Origin: Eulemur rufifrons
Taxonomy: Eukaryota > Chordata > Mammalia > Primates > Lemuridae
Direction: 5' to 3'
DNA length: 64,000 nt
Assembly: GCF_041146395.1 (NCBI RefSeq)
Contig: NC_090989.1
Span: 243,712,843-243,776,842, forward strand
The number at the start of each line of letters is the position of its first letter. Within the stretch, counting starts at the first letter, position 1. Of the stretch, positions 1 to 10,760 are shown piece after piece. The notes under the pieces are model-generated. The model was not told where the DNA came from. It ran no database searches and saw nothing but the letters and a program-made list of their open reading frames with translations. A program made the translations under genes and the position numbers.

Positions 1-544
1 AATGAATAGAACTTCTACAAAAAATGTTCTCTTTATTTTCTTACTAAAAAGTTCTACTCTTTTCTTATTCAAATCTGCCTGATCATTATTTATAATACAT
101 TTTAAAAATGTGTTTTTGGTCTTTGTGAAATCATATTTAATTGCTTTTAATTTGTGGAAAATCTAGAAGCTGAATTTCTAAATGCTATCCTTCACAGACA
201 ATTTGCATGTACTGCTTTCAGAAGCCAAGGGCTACCAACCTAGTTTTACTTTAGACCCTTCCAGGATCTCCAGCTTAATCTAACAGTCTTTAGTTCATAC
301 CTATGACCCACTGGTTAAGGCATTTATTTCCTCACTGTGGCATTAACAATGGCATTTATCCCTCAGGTATGCCTGCCTATTGTGTGTATTTACCATTCAC
401 CAATCAGATTTCAGCTCATAGGGATATTTTTTCCCCTTAGAGATTTCTCTCACTTCTTGGGGAGCCATTAATATAATATTTATTATATATATTTAATTAT
501 AAAATATGTAGTTGTTTTGTAACATGAGAACCTTCTAGAATATT
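1..544. other. AT-rich intergenic or intronic DNA, no feature recognised
   Basis: No repeat family, exon-like frame or RNA gene could be recognised. The last 70 bases are an AT-rich run of TA-type steps. It may hide a repeat too old to read by eye. Confidence 0.5.
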
Positions 545-900
545 TAGTCTGTCATACTTCAAAGAGCAGAAGTGTCCACTAATATATTTTTGTAATCTTT
601 CCATATCGACTCAATAGACATATCTGCATCTTTCCAATGTTTGCATAGTATTATATTTTAAGGATGTAACATTTTAAAAATTCATACCCCTACTTACAGA
701 CAAAAAGACTATTCTCAGTTATTAGCTACTTCACATGGCATGCAGTGAGCATCATTTTGCTTGAATTTCTATAAACTTGTATTGGTATATACTTGTGGGA
801 TACATTTCTAAAAGTGGAATTGCTGGATTAAGGGTATTTTGAAAGTTTTTGGTATGTATTTTCAGACAAATTTAAATGTTATTAGACAATATAAAATGTT
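545..900 (-). mobile_element. Ancient L1M fragment (3' part, antisense)
   Basis: The plus strand reads like the reverse complement of an old mammalian L1 3' region: a degenerate 'gcatagtattatattttaa' stretch, then 'aagtggaattgctggatta' and 'agggtattttgaaagtttt', in the order seen in L1M elements. It is heavily diverged and has no open frame. Subfamily is not assigned. Confidence 0.65.
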
Positions 901-1039
901 TCTAGACTTTTATATTTTAGTTATATTTACCAATTTTATAAATTATGATATATTATTTTTTAATGGTCAATATTAACTCTTGGACAGTAAAATATTGTCT
1001 ATATGAAACGTTTTCTAAGAAGGCAGGTTATGCAGAAGG

Positions 1040-1160
1040 TATTTAGTACCTGGGTGCTAGTTTAGGCTGTGCCATATATTTTCTTCTTGACTTTGGGGAG
1101 GTGAGTTGACCGTCTTCATTCTTTGTATTTTTGTACATGAACTAAAGATACTGAACTAGA
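1040..1160 (+). repeat. Possible MIR fragment
   Basis: 'tacctgggtgctag' followed after a gap by 'cttgactttggggaggtgag' resembles the MIR core, where 'ctgcctgggttcgaatcc' precedes 'tgtgaccttgggcaagtt'. It is very diverged, so the call is weak. Confidence 0.35.
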
Positions 1161-1719
1161 ACAAGAGTAATTCAATTTTATTCCAAGGTGGGGAAGATGA
1201 ACCTGATGAGTAGTGCTTTGAAATCCCTGCCCTTATTTCAAGCAAGGCAGCTGTTTTTATCCTTTTTTGTATCATAAGTACTGAAAAAGATTTCATTTGG
1301 GGAAAATAAGGTACTGCTATTAAAAGTAGTTTAAAATCCCTTTGCCTAGATGGATCTAAAGTTACTTCCGGTTCTAAAATTTTATGACTTATGATTCTGT
1401 ACATGCTTTTAAATTGCTAGATTTTTCAATATTTGAACTCCAGTTATGGCTCCTACTTTTTTTTCCTTCTACATCCAATGCAAAAACACATGTAATTATT
1501 TAGACAAAAAGTAACAAGAGAGCTGTTTCTTTTTCTTTTAAACTCTTCTTTTGGCTTTACTTCTCTTTTGAGTTAGGAATGTTTCAGTCTCAACTACAGT
1601 TTTTTTTTCAGAGAAAGGTTAAAAATATTTGACTTGCAGTTATTTATTATCTTTTATAGTTTGACTGAATTTAAATATATAACACTATTTCTTATGTTCT
1701 GTTTTCTTGATTTTCTTTA
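1161..1719. other. Unannotated AT-rich stretch
   Basis: Contains short T and A runs and an 82-codon minus-strand open frame (1156-1404) with no recognisable domain. That frame is treated as chance. Confidence 0.5.
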
Positions 1720-2270
1720 GTGTATATCCATTGCCCTTGTATTGGTCCTTTTCTAAGGAATGTTTCTATCCTTAGCCTCATCAATTTCCAAATCTTAGCA
1801 TATTGTCCTATAATCAGTACTGAATGCTCTAGTCACATTTATTTTGTCTGAACACTACTTTCACCATAATAAGATTTTTTACATTTCAGTGGGGAACTCT
1901 AATTACCTTAGGTACAAGAACAAAACTCTTAGTTTAAGTCTTTTAATCAGGCTTTCTCAAAATAGCCACTGAGGCAAACTGACTCACTCTCCCATGTGCC
2001 TGATTATCCCCTCAGAATTTTTGAAATTCACTAAATTTGCATCTATGTTAAAAACTTCTTCACCTCTACAAGTTCTACTTTTTCCACTGCTAAATTGTAA
2101 CATTCTCCAGGAAATTTTCTTCTACCAACTAGGAATAAAATGTTCTCTTTTCTCTTATCATTACCTGCAAAAGTACTTGTACTTTGTCTGTAATGAGCAA
2201 ACAATGAAACTTTTTGAAATAGTCTCTAGTAAGACTGAGCTTGTAATAATTTTGCCTGCACTGAGCTGAA
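1720..2270 (+). repeat. L2 LINE fragment, reaching near the 3' end
   Basis: The order of degenerate L2 landmarks is retained. There is a 'cattctccaggaaattttct' block (L2 'cctccaggaagccttccc'), then 'acttgtactttgtctgtaat', then 'agactgagcttg' (L2 'agactgtgagctccttgag'). The 91-codon plus frame at 1994-2269 falls inside it and is not a gene. Confidence 0.55.
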
Positions 2271-2565
2271 GTTTGAATATGCATTCTCTAAAATGGGAGT
2301 TAACAGGGAAATGAGCATAATTAAGATTGCAGGAGATACATACACTCAGATACATACACAGACACACACAAGCACATACCCCAAATTTTGAAAAGTCTTT
2401 AAGATTATAAACTCTTGTTTCTACCTTAAATGAGAATACCTGTTAAAATAATCAAATATATGACTATTTCAGCATATTTGTATAATTTAAAGGGACCTTC
2501 CTTTCATTTGAATAGTGCTGTACTATACTATCTCTGTCCACTAGTGAAAAATTTAGATAACTTAC

Positions 2566-2985
2566 TGTAGAAGATGTTGTGGTGCACCTCTCAGATCCCC
2601 CTTTAGGACCAAGGCACTCATTCCCAAGCTATTGGAAATGTTGGTGGCTGAAAGATGTCAGCTGAGTCCCTCTCTGAAAATAGCTCCCAACTAAAGACTG
2701 CCATCTTGACCAAAGTGACATCCTGCCTTTGGGGACAGTCTGCACCCAGTGCTTGCTTTGGTGGATGTATAAACCTGATTCTCTTGCTTCATTTGGGACA
2801 ACTGTGATGGACCATCCCAGTTCCAGAGCTTGCCATAGGAGCTGCTGAGGCCTTCCTAGTGACTCACTGCACCTCAACTTCTTCCTTTGCCTTCTGCTTC
2901 CTTTCTTCTCTCACAGGCATTGTTCCTGAGGACACTCCTCAATACAGTTGTGGCATACGTAATCCTGATCCCTAATTCTTACCTT
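2566..2985 (+). mobile_element. Probable ERVL-type solo LTR
   Basis: The block ends like a mammalian ERVL LTR: a 'cttcctttgccttctgcttc' stretch, 'cacaggcattgttcctgag', then 'acactcctcaatacag' where such LTRs carry a polyadenylation region. It resembles LTR16/LTR33-type elements from memory. No internal retroviral sequence flanks it. Subfamily and exact ends are uncertain. Confidence 0.5.
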
Positions 2986-3059
2986 CCCACTTCCTTTACT
3001 GTATAACATATATTAAAAAAGGACAAAAAATAGCTAATAACAAAACAAATCTTACTATT

Positions 3060-3275
3060 AAATATTTCCCAGGCATTGTGCTAAGAACTTGATTCATTAA
3101 GTCATATAAACCTCACAACAACACAAGGTGGAACTGGTTATTATGATGTCAATTTTACAATTGAGGAAACTCCTGTTAGAGGAATTACATAATTTTTCCA
3201 AGTCCTGTAGCTACTAGATGGTAGAGCCAAGATTTGAAACTGTGTCTGTTGCATTCCAGAGATTATACTTTTAAC
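3060..3275 (-). repeat. MIR SINE fragment
   Basis: Reverse-complement MIR landmarks appear in order: 'aggcattgtgctaagaac', 'cctcacaacaacacaagg', 'attgaggaaactcctg' and 'gtagagccaagatttgaaac'. It is nearly full length but divergent. Confidence 0.8.
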
Positions 3276-3544
3276 AACTCAATTAGTGTACTTTTGGATC
3301 TCCAGGACATGTATTGAATCCCTAAAATGGCATATCTGGATAGAGAACAATTTAAAGTTTTTGGCAGTGAAGACTAATGGGGATATTTTGAAAATCAGAT
3401 TTTGTTCCATATTTATATTGTGAAGAGAAATAATTTGGGGGGTAAACTATCATTATCATCTAAAAGTTATAAACACAATACCATATTTATTTGTTGGCTA
3501 TTACTGAATTTTTATCTTTAATACAAAGTGAAAGAATGTGAAAA
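3276..3544. other. Unannotated stretch
   Basis: Low-GC unique-looking sequence. A G6 run near 3437 is the only local oddity. Confidence 0.4.
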
Positions 3545-3800
3545 TTACATGTGAGGAAATTCATACCCACTCACTGACATTAATAAAGTTTGATTTTTGT
3601 TGAAATCAACCAACCACTGATGTGCTAGTGCAATTCCAATTAATGAATTTTCTAATTCTTTGTCCCTACCATAAACATTAATTGGCATTCCATCCATAAG
3701 TTGTGACATGATAAAATACAAGATCAAAATACAGATTGGTGTGTTTAAATGTATTTCCAAACAGATTGGACTAGCTATATGACATGACTGATATTGTCTA
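3545..3800. other. Non-repeat block with homeodomain-like sites
   Basis: No repeat family is recognised. Several TAAT cores cluster here ('ccaattaatgaattttcta', 'cattaattggcattcc'), as is common in developmental enhancers but also expected by chance in AT-rich DNA. The 71-codon minus frame over this block has no domain. Candidate conserved element only. Confidence 0.25.
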
Positions 3801-3999
3801 CTGGGAAAAAATTGACTGTCAGTTTAGTTAAGAAATTCATCTGAAAAATCTTTTCTTTGCTAGGCACATACAGATGTAGTCTTACATTAGAAAGGTTTCA
3901 TAAAGTAGAAAACATGTATATTGTTTCTTTTATGTATGTGAAACAATTTTGATATTTACATATACCTTGTAATTAAAATACTTTATATAGCAATGCTAG

Positions 4000-4150
4000 T
4001 TTTCAAAAATACTATCTCATATAATTCTTATCATCATTGTGAGATTGCTGAGGTGGTGTTATTAATTTTAATTTTCTTGACAGGTAAACTGAGCATCACA
4101 CTAAGTGAGTTGTTCACATGGCTGAGATAAGAGTTTATCTGACCAATGCT
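4000..4150 (-). repeat. MIR SINE fragment
   Basis: 'ctatctcatataattcttat', 'acaggtaaactgagcatc' and 'ttgttcacatggctgag' follow the reverse MIR order, from the 'atctcatttaatcctcac' region through the 'gaggaaactgaggc' region. Confidence 0.6.
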
Positions 4151-4679
4151 CTTTTTCTGTGCTGACATGAACATATAAATGTCTCTCCTCTGTTGGCAAT
4201 TCTTTCTCTATTGCCACCCTTCTAAGATATAATGTTTTGCCCTCCCTTTTACAGGCAAATTTCTTGGGGAAAAAAACATATTTCTTCATTCATTTTCAAA
4301 TTATGGAACCAGCATTCCTGAATGCTTAGCAACCTGAAGTCTTTTCTCATCACTACAAAGGATGGTACTATCATAGGTCACAAATCCTCCTCCTTACAGC
4401 ATCCACTGGCATTATCACAGATCACGGGTTTCAGATGTCATTGTTTACTATTCCTCCTAAGCATATTACATGTTTTAAGAAAAGTTCCTCTCTTTGCATC
4501 CATGATACTGAACATTGTTCTTTTCTCCCTTTTGTTACCTTCATTGAATCCTTTTCCTATCCTTCAACTACAGCTATTTACCAAAGGTACATCCTGGACT
4601 TTACCTCTTCTTTCTGAATATTGTGTCCTTCATTAATGCTTATGATTTCAATTATCACCATCACCTAGATGAGAGGCAA
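4151..4679. other. Unannotated stretch
   Basis: Pyrimidine-rich on the plus strand. The overlapping open frames of 104 and 60 codons (4322-4636) reflect a lack of purine-rich stops, not coding signal. It may contain unrecognised old L2 sequence. Confidence 0.4.
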
Positions 4680-4888
4680 TATATTAATAGTACAGGGGTT
4701 AAAACCAGGGCCTCTGTATTCAAACAGAATTGAGTTTGAATCCTAGCTCTATCATTTGTTAGCTCTGTGGCTTTGAGAAACTACTCAGTTTATGTATGTG
4801 CCAAATAGTTTTTCCCCTGTTTACCTAAGAGGGTTGGAAGGATTAAATGAGATAAGGTATGTAAAATGCTTAGCCCCTGAGCTTCCCA
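4680..4888 (+). repeat. MIR SINE, nearly complete
   Basis: Forward MIR order is clear: 'gtacaggggttaaaaccagg', 'gagtttgaatcctagctcta', 'tagctctgtggctttgag', then 'aaggattaaatgagataagg' and 'gtaaaatgcttag'. Confidence 0.85.
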
Positions 4889-4889
4889 A

Positions 4890-4985
4890 TTTTTTATTTT
4901 AATGAAATTTAAACTCCTTACTATAATGCTACAAGACTCTGTACCATCTGGCTGCTTCCAACCTCCAGGCAAGCAATATTGGTGG
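4890..4985 (+). repeat. L2 LINE fragment
   Basis: 'aaactccttactataatgc', then 'tctgtaccatctggctgc' and 'caacctccagg' match the L2 segment that reads 'aaactccttagcatggcatt ... gatctggccc ... cctctccag'. Confidence 0.6.
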
Positions 4986-5009
4986 TGAAGATTATTTGGT
5001 GGCTGAACA

Positions 5010-5300
5010 GATGGAAAGAAGCAGATGTACAGAAGGCATGTTTTATAGGAAGGATTTACTGGAGTGGGCATTAACTTGGTGATTGGGATGGGGTGATGAA
5101 AGAAGGCTGTACTAAATTAACTCTAAAATTTTGGCCTCATAGAATTGGATAGATGGTGGTGTTGTTACTGAAATAGGAACAACTAGAGGAGAACTATGAT
5201 TCTGGTGTAGAATATAAGGTTTGATGCATGTACAGTTTTAAGTTTCTTTCTGATATCTAGATAGAATGACTGAATAGGCAATTAAATAGGTAGCTTGCAG
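5010..5300 (-). repeat. L2 LINE fragment (internal, antisense)
   Basis: 'tggtgattgggatggggtga', 'ggatagatggtggtgttg', 'ttactgaaataggaacaa' and 'gaataggcaattaaatagg' follow the reverse complement of the L2 internal region. It is separate from the next L2 piece because that one is a 3' end. Confidence 0.65.
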
Positions 5301-5564
5301 CACTCAGGAAAGAAATAGAAGGGAAAAAAAAACCAGAAATGTTTTGAGAACCACAAAATGAATAATACAACTGAAAATATATACAATCAGGGTATGATAT
5401 ATAAGCATATGTAAAACATAAGAGTCAAGGTTAAAATTATAATATTGATAAATACAGAAGACACTAGAAAGTTTATATGTAATTGGTAATCCTGAAGAAG
5501 AAAAGGATATGTAATGTATTAATCATAATTAATGATATACTAGAAGAAAATTTTTCTGAAATAA

Positions 5565-5695
5565 ACACTTGTTTTATTCAAAAAATATTTATTATATTAC
5601 TAGTTTTTATCAGGTGCCATTTTAGGTGTTGGGAAAAGAATATTGAAAAAGATAGAAAAGGTTGATTCTTCCCATGAATTTTCTATTTTACGGGA
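5565..5695 (-). repeat. L2 LINE 3' end fragment
   Basis: 'ttattcaaaaaatatttatt', 'caggtgccattttaggtgtt' and a degraded 'ggaaaagaatattg' mirror the reversed L2 terminus ('aacaaatatttattgag ... tgccaggcactg ... ggggatac'). Confidence 0.6.
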
Positions 5696-6164
5696 CTGAA
5701 ATTCATGTCATATCTCAGAGAAAATTTGTATGAAACATCAACATCAAGATAAAGAATCTTGTGGATGTCTAGGCAACAAATGCAAGTTTTTATATGAATG
5801 AAAAAATAATGTTGGCCTCAGTCTTCTCCATAAGCAGTTTCCATGAGAACACAGAGGATCAATGTCTCAAAAATTCTGAGGGAACAAAGTATGTCCCAGT
5901 TATTTAGACACCCAATCAAAATATCCTTCAAATACCAAGGCAATGGACAGGCATTCTCAAGTAAATAAGAAATCAAGCAATACTGTACCCGTGAACTTTA
6001 GTTGGGAAAAATACAAAAACTTGACAATGACATCTAGCCAAAAAAGACACACTTTTGTGTACATCAGTATGTCAATATATATATCTCCAGAGCACACAGA
6101 TAGAAGCACACATAGGCAGAGAGAGTGAGTTAGAATCCAAATGGATTGATACTTATTTTTAATT
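5696..6164. other. Unannotated stretch
   Basis: No feature recognised. A 61-codon plus frame (5943-6128) and an 88-codon minus frame overlap a CA/TA-rich zone and look like chance. Confidence 0.4.
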
Positions 6165-6255
6165 TCTAAATATATATTATATATACATATAATACACATG
6201 CATGTGCCTGCACACATACACATATATAATTTTTTTAATTAAAAATTTTTTGGTA
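6165..6255. repeat. AT/CA-rich low-complexity DNA
   Basis: Alternating TA runs, a CA-containing middle ('tgcacacatacacatata') and a near-palindromic 'tttttttaattaaaaatttt' segment. No element boundaries are seen. Confidence 0.7.
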
Positions 6256-6875
6256 TTTAAGACTGACTAAAATGGGCTGATCTTTTTGATTTGATTTTTC
6301 CCATTATAATTAAATGCAAAAAGAATTACTTGTCCTAAGTTTCTGTAAGTTCTTTGCAGCATTAAATTTATTTCATTTTTCCAGATTCTTCTTTTAAATC
6401 AAACTCTATGCCTTAAGCTACTCCTACAAGGCTCAATTTCTATTTCACCCAGGGGCTGGTAGGACCATTTGAGGTCAGGATTGCACTAGCCATCTATACT
6501 TTATAAGTAAACCTCCCTCCCTACCTAGGAGTCAGCAAGTAGAACTTTGAAAAACATATTTTTCTACCCCTTTCTACTAATTTTCTGTTTCAGAAATGTA
6601 CTCTTCTCAAGAAAACAAAGGAAGATACTGGTAGGTAGGACTCAAATTCATTTTATCTGCCACCAGCCTATTCTTGAGTTTAAAGTAACACAATATGGGT
6701 TTTCTCAGTCTCTTGGTACTTTTTTAGAGTTAAATAGTCTACAATGAGCCATTTAACGCTGTTCTTGAATTAAATTAAGAGCAGCTATAATCAATTTTTA
6801 AAGATGCATTTTTTTTTACTTCAAAATAATTTTTTGAAGTGAAACTTTTTAAGTGAAGAAGAACTAGTACCTGAA
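6256..6875. other. Unannotated stretch
   Basis: Unique-looking AT-rich DNA. The only open frame (6547-6747, 66 codons) is hydrophobic and domain-free. Confidence 0.4.
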
Positions 6876-6945
6876 ATCTAGAATTGTAGCATTTAGAGGT
6901 GGAAGGCCTGTTGGAGATGACTTGGCTTTGTGGGAACACTAGGGG
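6876..6945 (+). repeat. Possible CR1/L3 LINE scrap
   Basis: 'tctagaattgtagcattta' with 'gaggtggaaggcctgttgga' and 'gatgacttgg' resembles the CR1/L3 phrase 'catagaatcttagagctgg ... aagggaccttagagatcat'. Only about 70 bases can be read. Confidence 0.35.
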
Positions 6946-7429
6946 TGGCTCAGAAATGCCTTGCCTATCTTGGAAGGACAGGTGTGTGTGTGTGGGTAGT
7001 GCTTTTGGTCCTCTGCATCACTTTTTACATGTTTGCTGTCAGAGACTTGAGTTCATACAGGAAACAGAATTGGAAAGAGCCGTGTTGACTTGGGGACTGG
7101 GGTCCCAGTGAGATCTAAAGCAGCATCCGAGGTTACTTCTTGACACAGCGGCCACCTGAGTTGGTGGATGAACCGCCTCTGTCTTTATTGAGGACCACTG
7201 GATGCCTACGAAATTCAGCTCTTCTCTAGATTCCAGATCCAAATCTCATCTTAGTAGCAATTTAAAGAGAAATCAGAAAGGCTTCTGCTAACTTGCGTGG
7301 GTTTAAGGATTAGATTCAAGTCCCTGGAGGAAGGCACTGTCAAGATGTCACAACTCCTCTCAAAGAAATAGGGGTCGTGGGAAGTAGGTCTTTGAATGTG
7401 ACTAGTCATCAATAAATTTCTAGCTAGCA
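6946..7429. other. Non-repeat stretch, slightly GC-richer
   Basis: A short GT run near 6981-6995 and no identified repeat. Frames of 67-70 codons occur on both strands, with no domain and no splice context that I would defend. Confidence 0.35.
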
Positions 7430-7528
7430 AAATCTTTCTCTTTCATCACTGTGATTCCCCATTGTTTAACTTATTGCCTGGCATAGAGGAGGAATGCAAC
7501 ATTTGATGAATAAATTAAGTAAATATAT
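7430..7528 (+). repeat. L2 LINE 3' end
   Basis: 'ttattgcctggcatagagga', 'ggaatgcaacatttgatg' and 'aataaattaagtaaatat' correspond to the L2 terminus 'gtgcctggcacatagtagg ... tcaataaatgtttgttgaatgaa'. Confidence 0.6.
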
Positions 7529-8379
7529 GACAAGAAGAAAGATCCAGTTGGGTCTTACTGGGGAGTAAGTTGCATACCTGGTCTTGGAAATGAAGCACTC
7601 ACTAGAGTGGTGAATAAATTCAGTGCTATAAGGAATTGTCTGAGTTATGAAACTAGGGCTCCTTCAATATCTTCCCACCAAGTTGCCTTAAGGTCTTGGA
7701 ATTCCCGTTTTAGAGATATTCATTATGAGAATGTGGCAGAAATGGAGCTGCCAAGCTTATGACTGCTTCTAGATAAAAGGACCATGCAAGGTAACCAGCC
7801 AAACCAAGAAAATCCCCCCAAACAAGAAGAAGAACAACAACAACAAACCAAGTATAGGAGAATGCCTCAAAAAAAAAAAAAAAATAGATGTTATATTGAC
7901 ATATTTTCCCATAGTTAAATTATTAAATATTGATTTTCTGTGTTTTACAAAAAGTCTCTTTCAATCTATCCAGGCCTTATGGGGTAACATAAGAGTCTTT
8001 TTTTTTTACCTTGAAGATTAAAAGAGAGACCTTCTAAATCAGTGAACAAGAACAACTTTCTGCCACCTACAGAAATCTTGCTGCCAAGGTAAGAAATGAC
8101 AGACCTGTAATATTTATGCCAAAGATAGCATTTCTTGGTTCCCAAATGATATATCTGGAGGTCCTGTATTTACTGACTTTGTTCTTATTGCTAAACTGTC
8201 TTTTATAACAAATAAGAATTTGCTTTAGTTCACCTTGGGATAGAGAAAAACCATTAGCAAAAGTTCTATGCTATTGCTTCCCCTAAAGTCTTTTCAGTAG
8301 GAGGATTAGGAAATCCATTTTTTCCAAAAGTTCAGGAGGAATTTGACAAGTGCCTCTGTATACTTTTCTGGCCACCTTA
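7529..8379. other. Unannotated stretch with short A-rich tracts
   Basis: Contains a CAA/GAA-rich patch (7815-7860), an A14 run near 7870 and a T9 run near 7998. No transposon body could be tied to these runs. Confidence 0.4.
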
Positions 8380-8740
8380 TAAAACACCACAGAAATTCAA
8401 CTGCTTCTCATGTCATCATCTTGCGCCTTTGCATCCCAGCTGGCATTTTAGTGGGTAGAGCAGAGGCATTTTTGGTTTAGTTGACTAAGCTTCAAACAAC
8501 ATGCACTACAAAGGGAATAATAACGTGTCTTATAATTTGCTTTTTATCTGCTAAATGTTTTTCCCCCAGATGTGATATTGTTTGATATGTATTGAAATTG
8601 GTCTTTGTAGAATCTGAACGAAGACTTCTGGTTCACCTTTGACCTTTGACATAACCTTTTCTCATTGAAATAAGGATCAACAGGAGATTTAACAAACTCT
8701 GTGAGAAAAAAACTTTCTTCCAACAGAAGTCATCTAGGAA
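8380..8740. other. Non-repeat block, candidate regulatory element
   Basis: This interval lacks recognisable repeats and open frames, has even composition, and contains the stacked nuclear-receptor half-sites listed separately. Sequence character alone makes it a candidate conserved non-coding element. No alignment was available. Confidence 0.3.
8633..8652 (-). promoter_or_regulatory. Three stacked DR1-like nuclear-receptor half-sites
   Basis: On the plus strand TCACCT, TGACCT and TGACAT each sit one T apart, forming two overlapping DR1 arrangements. The reverse complement gives AGGTCA-type half-sites with one-base spacers, the form bound by HNF4, COUP-TF and RXR/PPAR partners. Seen: the motif. 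Inferred: any occupancy. Confidence 0.4.
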
Positions 8741-10333
8741 GTAGAGAATAAGAAGGAATGCCCTGATCTTTTTTTCCAGCCTGGAGACACCTGGGTGGTC
8801 ACCCTTGAGGAGAGCAGACTAGAGACCTGGGGTCAGTATGGCCTTGGCTAGGGGGAGACAGGGTTACTCTGTTTGTTAGAAAGGGAATCCCTTAGCAATT
8901 CTCAGGACTTCATTGTATCAGTGATTTATTTCGGACAAGAGTCTGTGTCCTTGAAAAACGTTTTCTTTGTTTATTAAACTACTGTATTATATTATAATAC
9001 TTTTTGGTACCTTGGAGTCAAAATAGTTTTGGATAAAAAAAAATTCAACTTGAACTCAAAACATAAAGCAGGTCATTTTTAAACCAAAAATGCTGTGACT
9101 GAATTTGGACACTAAAAAATAATCTTTTTTCCTTGAAAGATGCTATAGAGCTAAAAAAAAAAAAAAGATGCTGTTTGGTTTCTGTTCATAGACACAAACT
9201 TTTGCAGTTTAGGTGTTTACTTTATAAATGTGCAAATAAATGAATCCAACTGCTTCCTGTGATGTTCAGCTTGTGATAGAAACCCTTAAAAGTAAAGATC
9301 ATTGCCCACAGAAATTTTGTTGTTAATTTATATTGAGGTATAATAATTCCTTAAAAAAATGGAGTGAGTCAAAAGAGATAAAGTTGACATTTTAGAATGG
9401 TAAGATCTTGATTTAACTGCTGATGAGGACTTTGGTTACTGGGGGACATCGTTTTCTCTTTTAATTAATTCCTTTTCCTGACATTTCTCTCATCATGAGG
9501 CAAATTTGTTTGTGGCGCTTAACCTTTAAGTATTATATCAGTTTTCTCTGGAGTCATGCAGTGACCAAGAGTCAGTAAATGTAAGACATGAAAAGTTGTT
9601 TAAAAAAGGCAAAAACCACCTCAAACTAAGTTTGCCATGAGGAAATTTTCTTCTCCACCTAACTTCAGGACTCCTGACCTAAGGGGCTCTTCGTGTTTGC
9701 CTTTTTGATCTTCTCCCTTAACCTTCAGAGCTCGGGGGCCTTGTGTTCTGCAAATGGCTTTTCAAGACTGAGTCTTCCTTAACCATTAAATGCATATATA
9801 CATTTTCTACTTGCTATTCCCTTTGCTGTTCCTTTCCTAGGTCCCCTTGTCAAATCCTACTTATTCTAAAGAAAAACTCATTTTTACTTTCCTAACCCCT
9901 ACTTTCTCTTTTTCTATTCTATTCTCTTTCCCAACTTGGGATTGTTGATTCCTTCTTTGTTCTCATTCATTCAGTACCTATCTGTGTTATGACACTCACT
10001 CCATGTTATTCTCATGCATAATTTACCTGTATCTGTTCTTCTCTTCCTGCAAAGTACCCAGGTTTTATTGACATTTCAGCACTGGGGAGGAAGGCGTCTG
10101 GCCTGAGCTCTATTTACTCCCTATACTGTGGGCAGGGATAGAGATGCCCCCAGGGGAAAGAAAAGGGAGGTCACTTGGTCTAATTTTCAGGATAATGATA
10201 TTTGCTGGGAGGAAGAGATCTTATCTGCACACAGTCCTTAGTAGGGTACCCCTGGCCAAGGATTATGTATAGTAAATAAAACCCCCAAAATGAGACTTTG
10301 CTCTTTGGAGAATGTCACTTGTGCTATATAACA
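8741..10333. other. Long unannotated stretch
   Basis: About 1.6 kb with no confident repeat. An A14 run lies at 9153-9166, and a pyrimidine-rich segment (9830-10050) might be degraded L2. 'ttatattgaggtataataat' near 9330 recalls an L1M 3' end but is too short to call. No coding signal. Confidence 0.4.
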
Positions 10334-10341
10334 TTCCAGGG

Positions 10342-10528
10342 CAGGAGTTGATAATTTTTTTCTTAAAAATCAGATAGTAAATATTTTAGGCATGTGGGCC
10401 ACATAGTCTCTGTTGCAACTACTCACCTCTGCTTGAGGAAAGCAGTAGGCATGGCAGTGTTCCAATGAAACTTTTTTTTTTTAAAAAAATATGTGGTTGG
10501 CTTGTGGGCTGTAGTTTACTAACCTCTG
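10342..10528 (-). mobile_element. MER5A-type hAT (Charlie) non-autonomous element
   Basis: The element opens 'caggagttgataatttttt' and continues 'cagatagtaaatattttagg', 'catgtgggccacatagtctc', 'gtgttccaatgaaact' and 'ggctgtagtttactaacctc', the reverse complement of MER5A. Flanking 8-mers TTCCAGGG (10334-10341) and ATCTAGGG (10529-10536) agree at 6 of 8 positions, as expected for an old hAT target duplication. Confidence 0.85.
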
Positions 10529-10607
10529 ATCTAGGGTATAAAGTAGAGATGTTCTAGAACTTAAATACTCTCTCCTTCGTAGGGTAATCGTAATCACAAA
10601 GCCTCAT

Positions 10608-10760
10608 TATTTTTTTTAAGTGGGGTGTTCTGTTGTCCAGCCTGCAGTGGAGTGGTACCATCAGAGTTCACTGCAGCCTTGAACTCCTGGGCTCATGCAA
10701 TTCTCCTACCTCAGCCTCCAGAGTAGCTGGAACTACAGGTGTGCCACCACACCCAGCTGA
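10608..10760 (-). mobile_element. Alu left-monomer relic (FLAM-like)
   Basis: A T-run is followed by 'gttctgttgtccagcctgc', 'cagccttgaactcctggg', 'cctcagcctccagagtag' and 'ctggaactacaggtgtg', ending at the 'caccacacccagct' boundary. Only one monomer is present, so this is a free left monomer or an ancient truncated Alu. The 77-codon plus frame over it is not a gene. Confidence 0.8.

Noticed and set aside
4322..4636. 104-codon hydrophobic plus-strand frame
   Set aside because: Explained by pyrimidine-rich composition, which removes stops and encodes Leu/Ser/Phe. It is not a convincing membrane protein.
10608..10760. Exonised Alu or 7SL RNA gene
   Set aside because: Only an antisense left monomer with many changes; no RNA gene promoter is intact.
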